A stretch of DNA of 7,708 nt from Fidelibacterota bacterium TCS52 (GTDB lineage: Bacteria; Fidelibacterota; Fidelibacteria; Fidelibacterales; Fidelibacteraceae). Each line of letters starts with the position of its first letter. Position 1 is the first letter of the stretch. This document shows positions 7,665-7,708 of this stretch, in pieces. The position numbers and the translations under genes are program-made. Location of the stretch: the NCBI GenBank assembly GCA_001577215.1, contig LSCC01000022.1:1-7708 (forward strand), read 5' to 3'. Under the pieces are notes generated by a model. It was not told the origin of the DNA. It searched no databases and was given only the letters and a program-made list of their open reading frames with translations.

Positions 7665-7708
7665 TCAGGATATTAGGAGAGAAAGGGAAAGTGATAATAT
7701 TTAATAAA
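7665..7708 (+). repeat. Short dispersed repeat, right copy
   Basis: This is the same-orientation partner of 1-44, with 39 of 44 bases identical and the last 21 bases exact. It ends at the window edge, so the full repeat may be longer. It lies about 170 bases upstream of sppA on the divergent side and could precede another + strand gene beyond the window, as the left copy precedes the CPBP gene. Confidence 0.7.

Noticed and set aside
1..7708. Possible circular element such as a small plasmid, because both ends carry the same repeat
   Set aside because: The end copies differ at five positions, and there is no replication, mobilisation or partition gene. A dispersed repeat explains the match better.
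1..7708. tRNA, rRNA, CRISPR array or defence system
   Set aside because: No cloverleaf, rRNA-like segment, regularly spaced repeats or defence-type genes are visible. CPBP proteins can be linked to phage or bacteriocin immunity, but nothing nearby supports that here.

Overview
The window is AT-rich DNA that looks bacterial, with tightly packed genes, good Shine-Dalgarno sites and no introns. It carries three large protein-coding genes, and all three encode proteases or peptidases. The host is probably Gram-negative: the minus-strand gene has a signal peptide, then a stretch that reads like an outer-membrane beta-barrel, then a periplasmic-type SppA protease. The strong A/T bias, Lys/Asn/Ile-rich proteins and short intergenic dispersed repeats (one with an ACACGAAT core) would fit a low-GC member of the Fibrobacterota-Chlorobi-Bacteroidota superphylum or a relative such as Cloacimonadota. 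That placement is a low-confidence inference.

Layout: 1-44 is a short repeat whose near-copy closes the window at 7665-7708. A candidate promoter (82-110) precedes a two-gene + strand operon. Its first gene (156-3503) encodes a 1115-residue membrane protein with a CPBP/CAAX-type intramembrane metalloprotease domain. The protein is an internal tandem duplication in which the second half has lost the catalytic residues. After a gap of 15 bases comes an M18 (aspartyl) aminopeptidase of the ApeA type (3519-4931). The convergent intergenic region (4932-5154) holds a 76-base imperfect hairpin flanked by a pair of imperfect direct repeats. A minus-strand gene (5155-7491) encodes a two-domain SppA (signal peptide peptidase, S49) fused behind a probable beta-barrel. 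Its leader contains a perfect 20-bp palindrome just upstream of the ribosome binding site. No gene-free stretch exceeds 300 bases.

The three gene products would act in different places: an intramembrane protease, a cytosolic exopeptidase, and a periplasmic serine protease probably tethered to the outer membrane. A shared role in turnover of membrane or signal-peptide fragments is plausible but rests only on neighbourhood. The most unusual points are the two architectures: a CPBP protease with a pseudo-protease twin half, and a barrel-SppA fusion.
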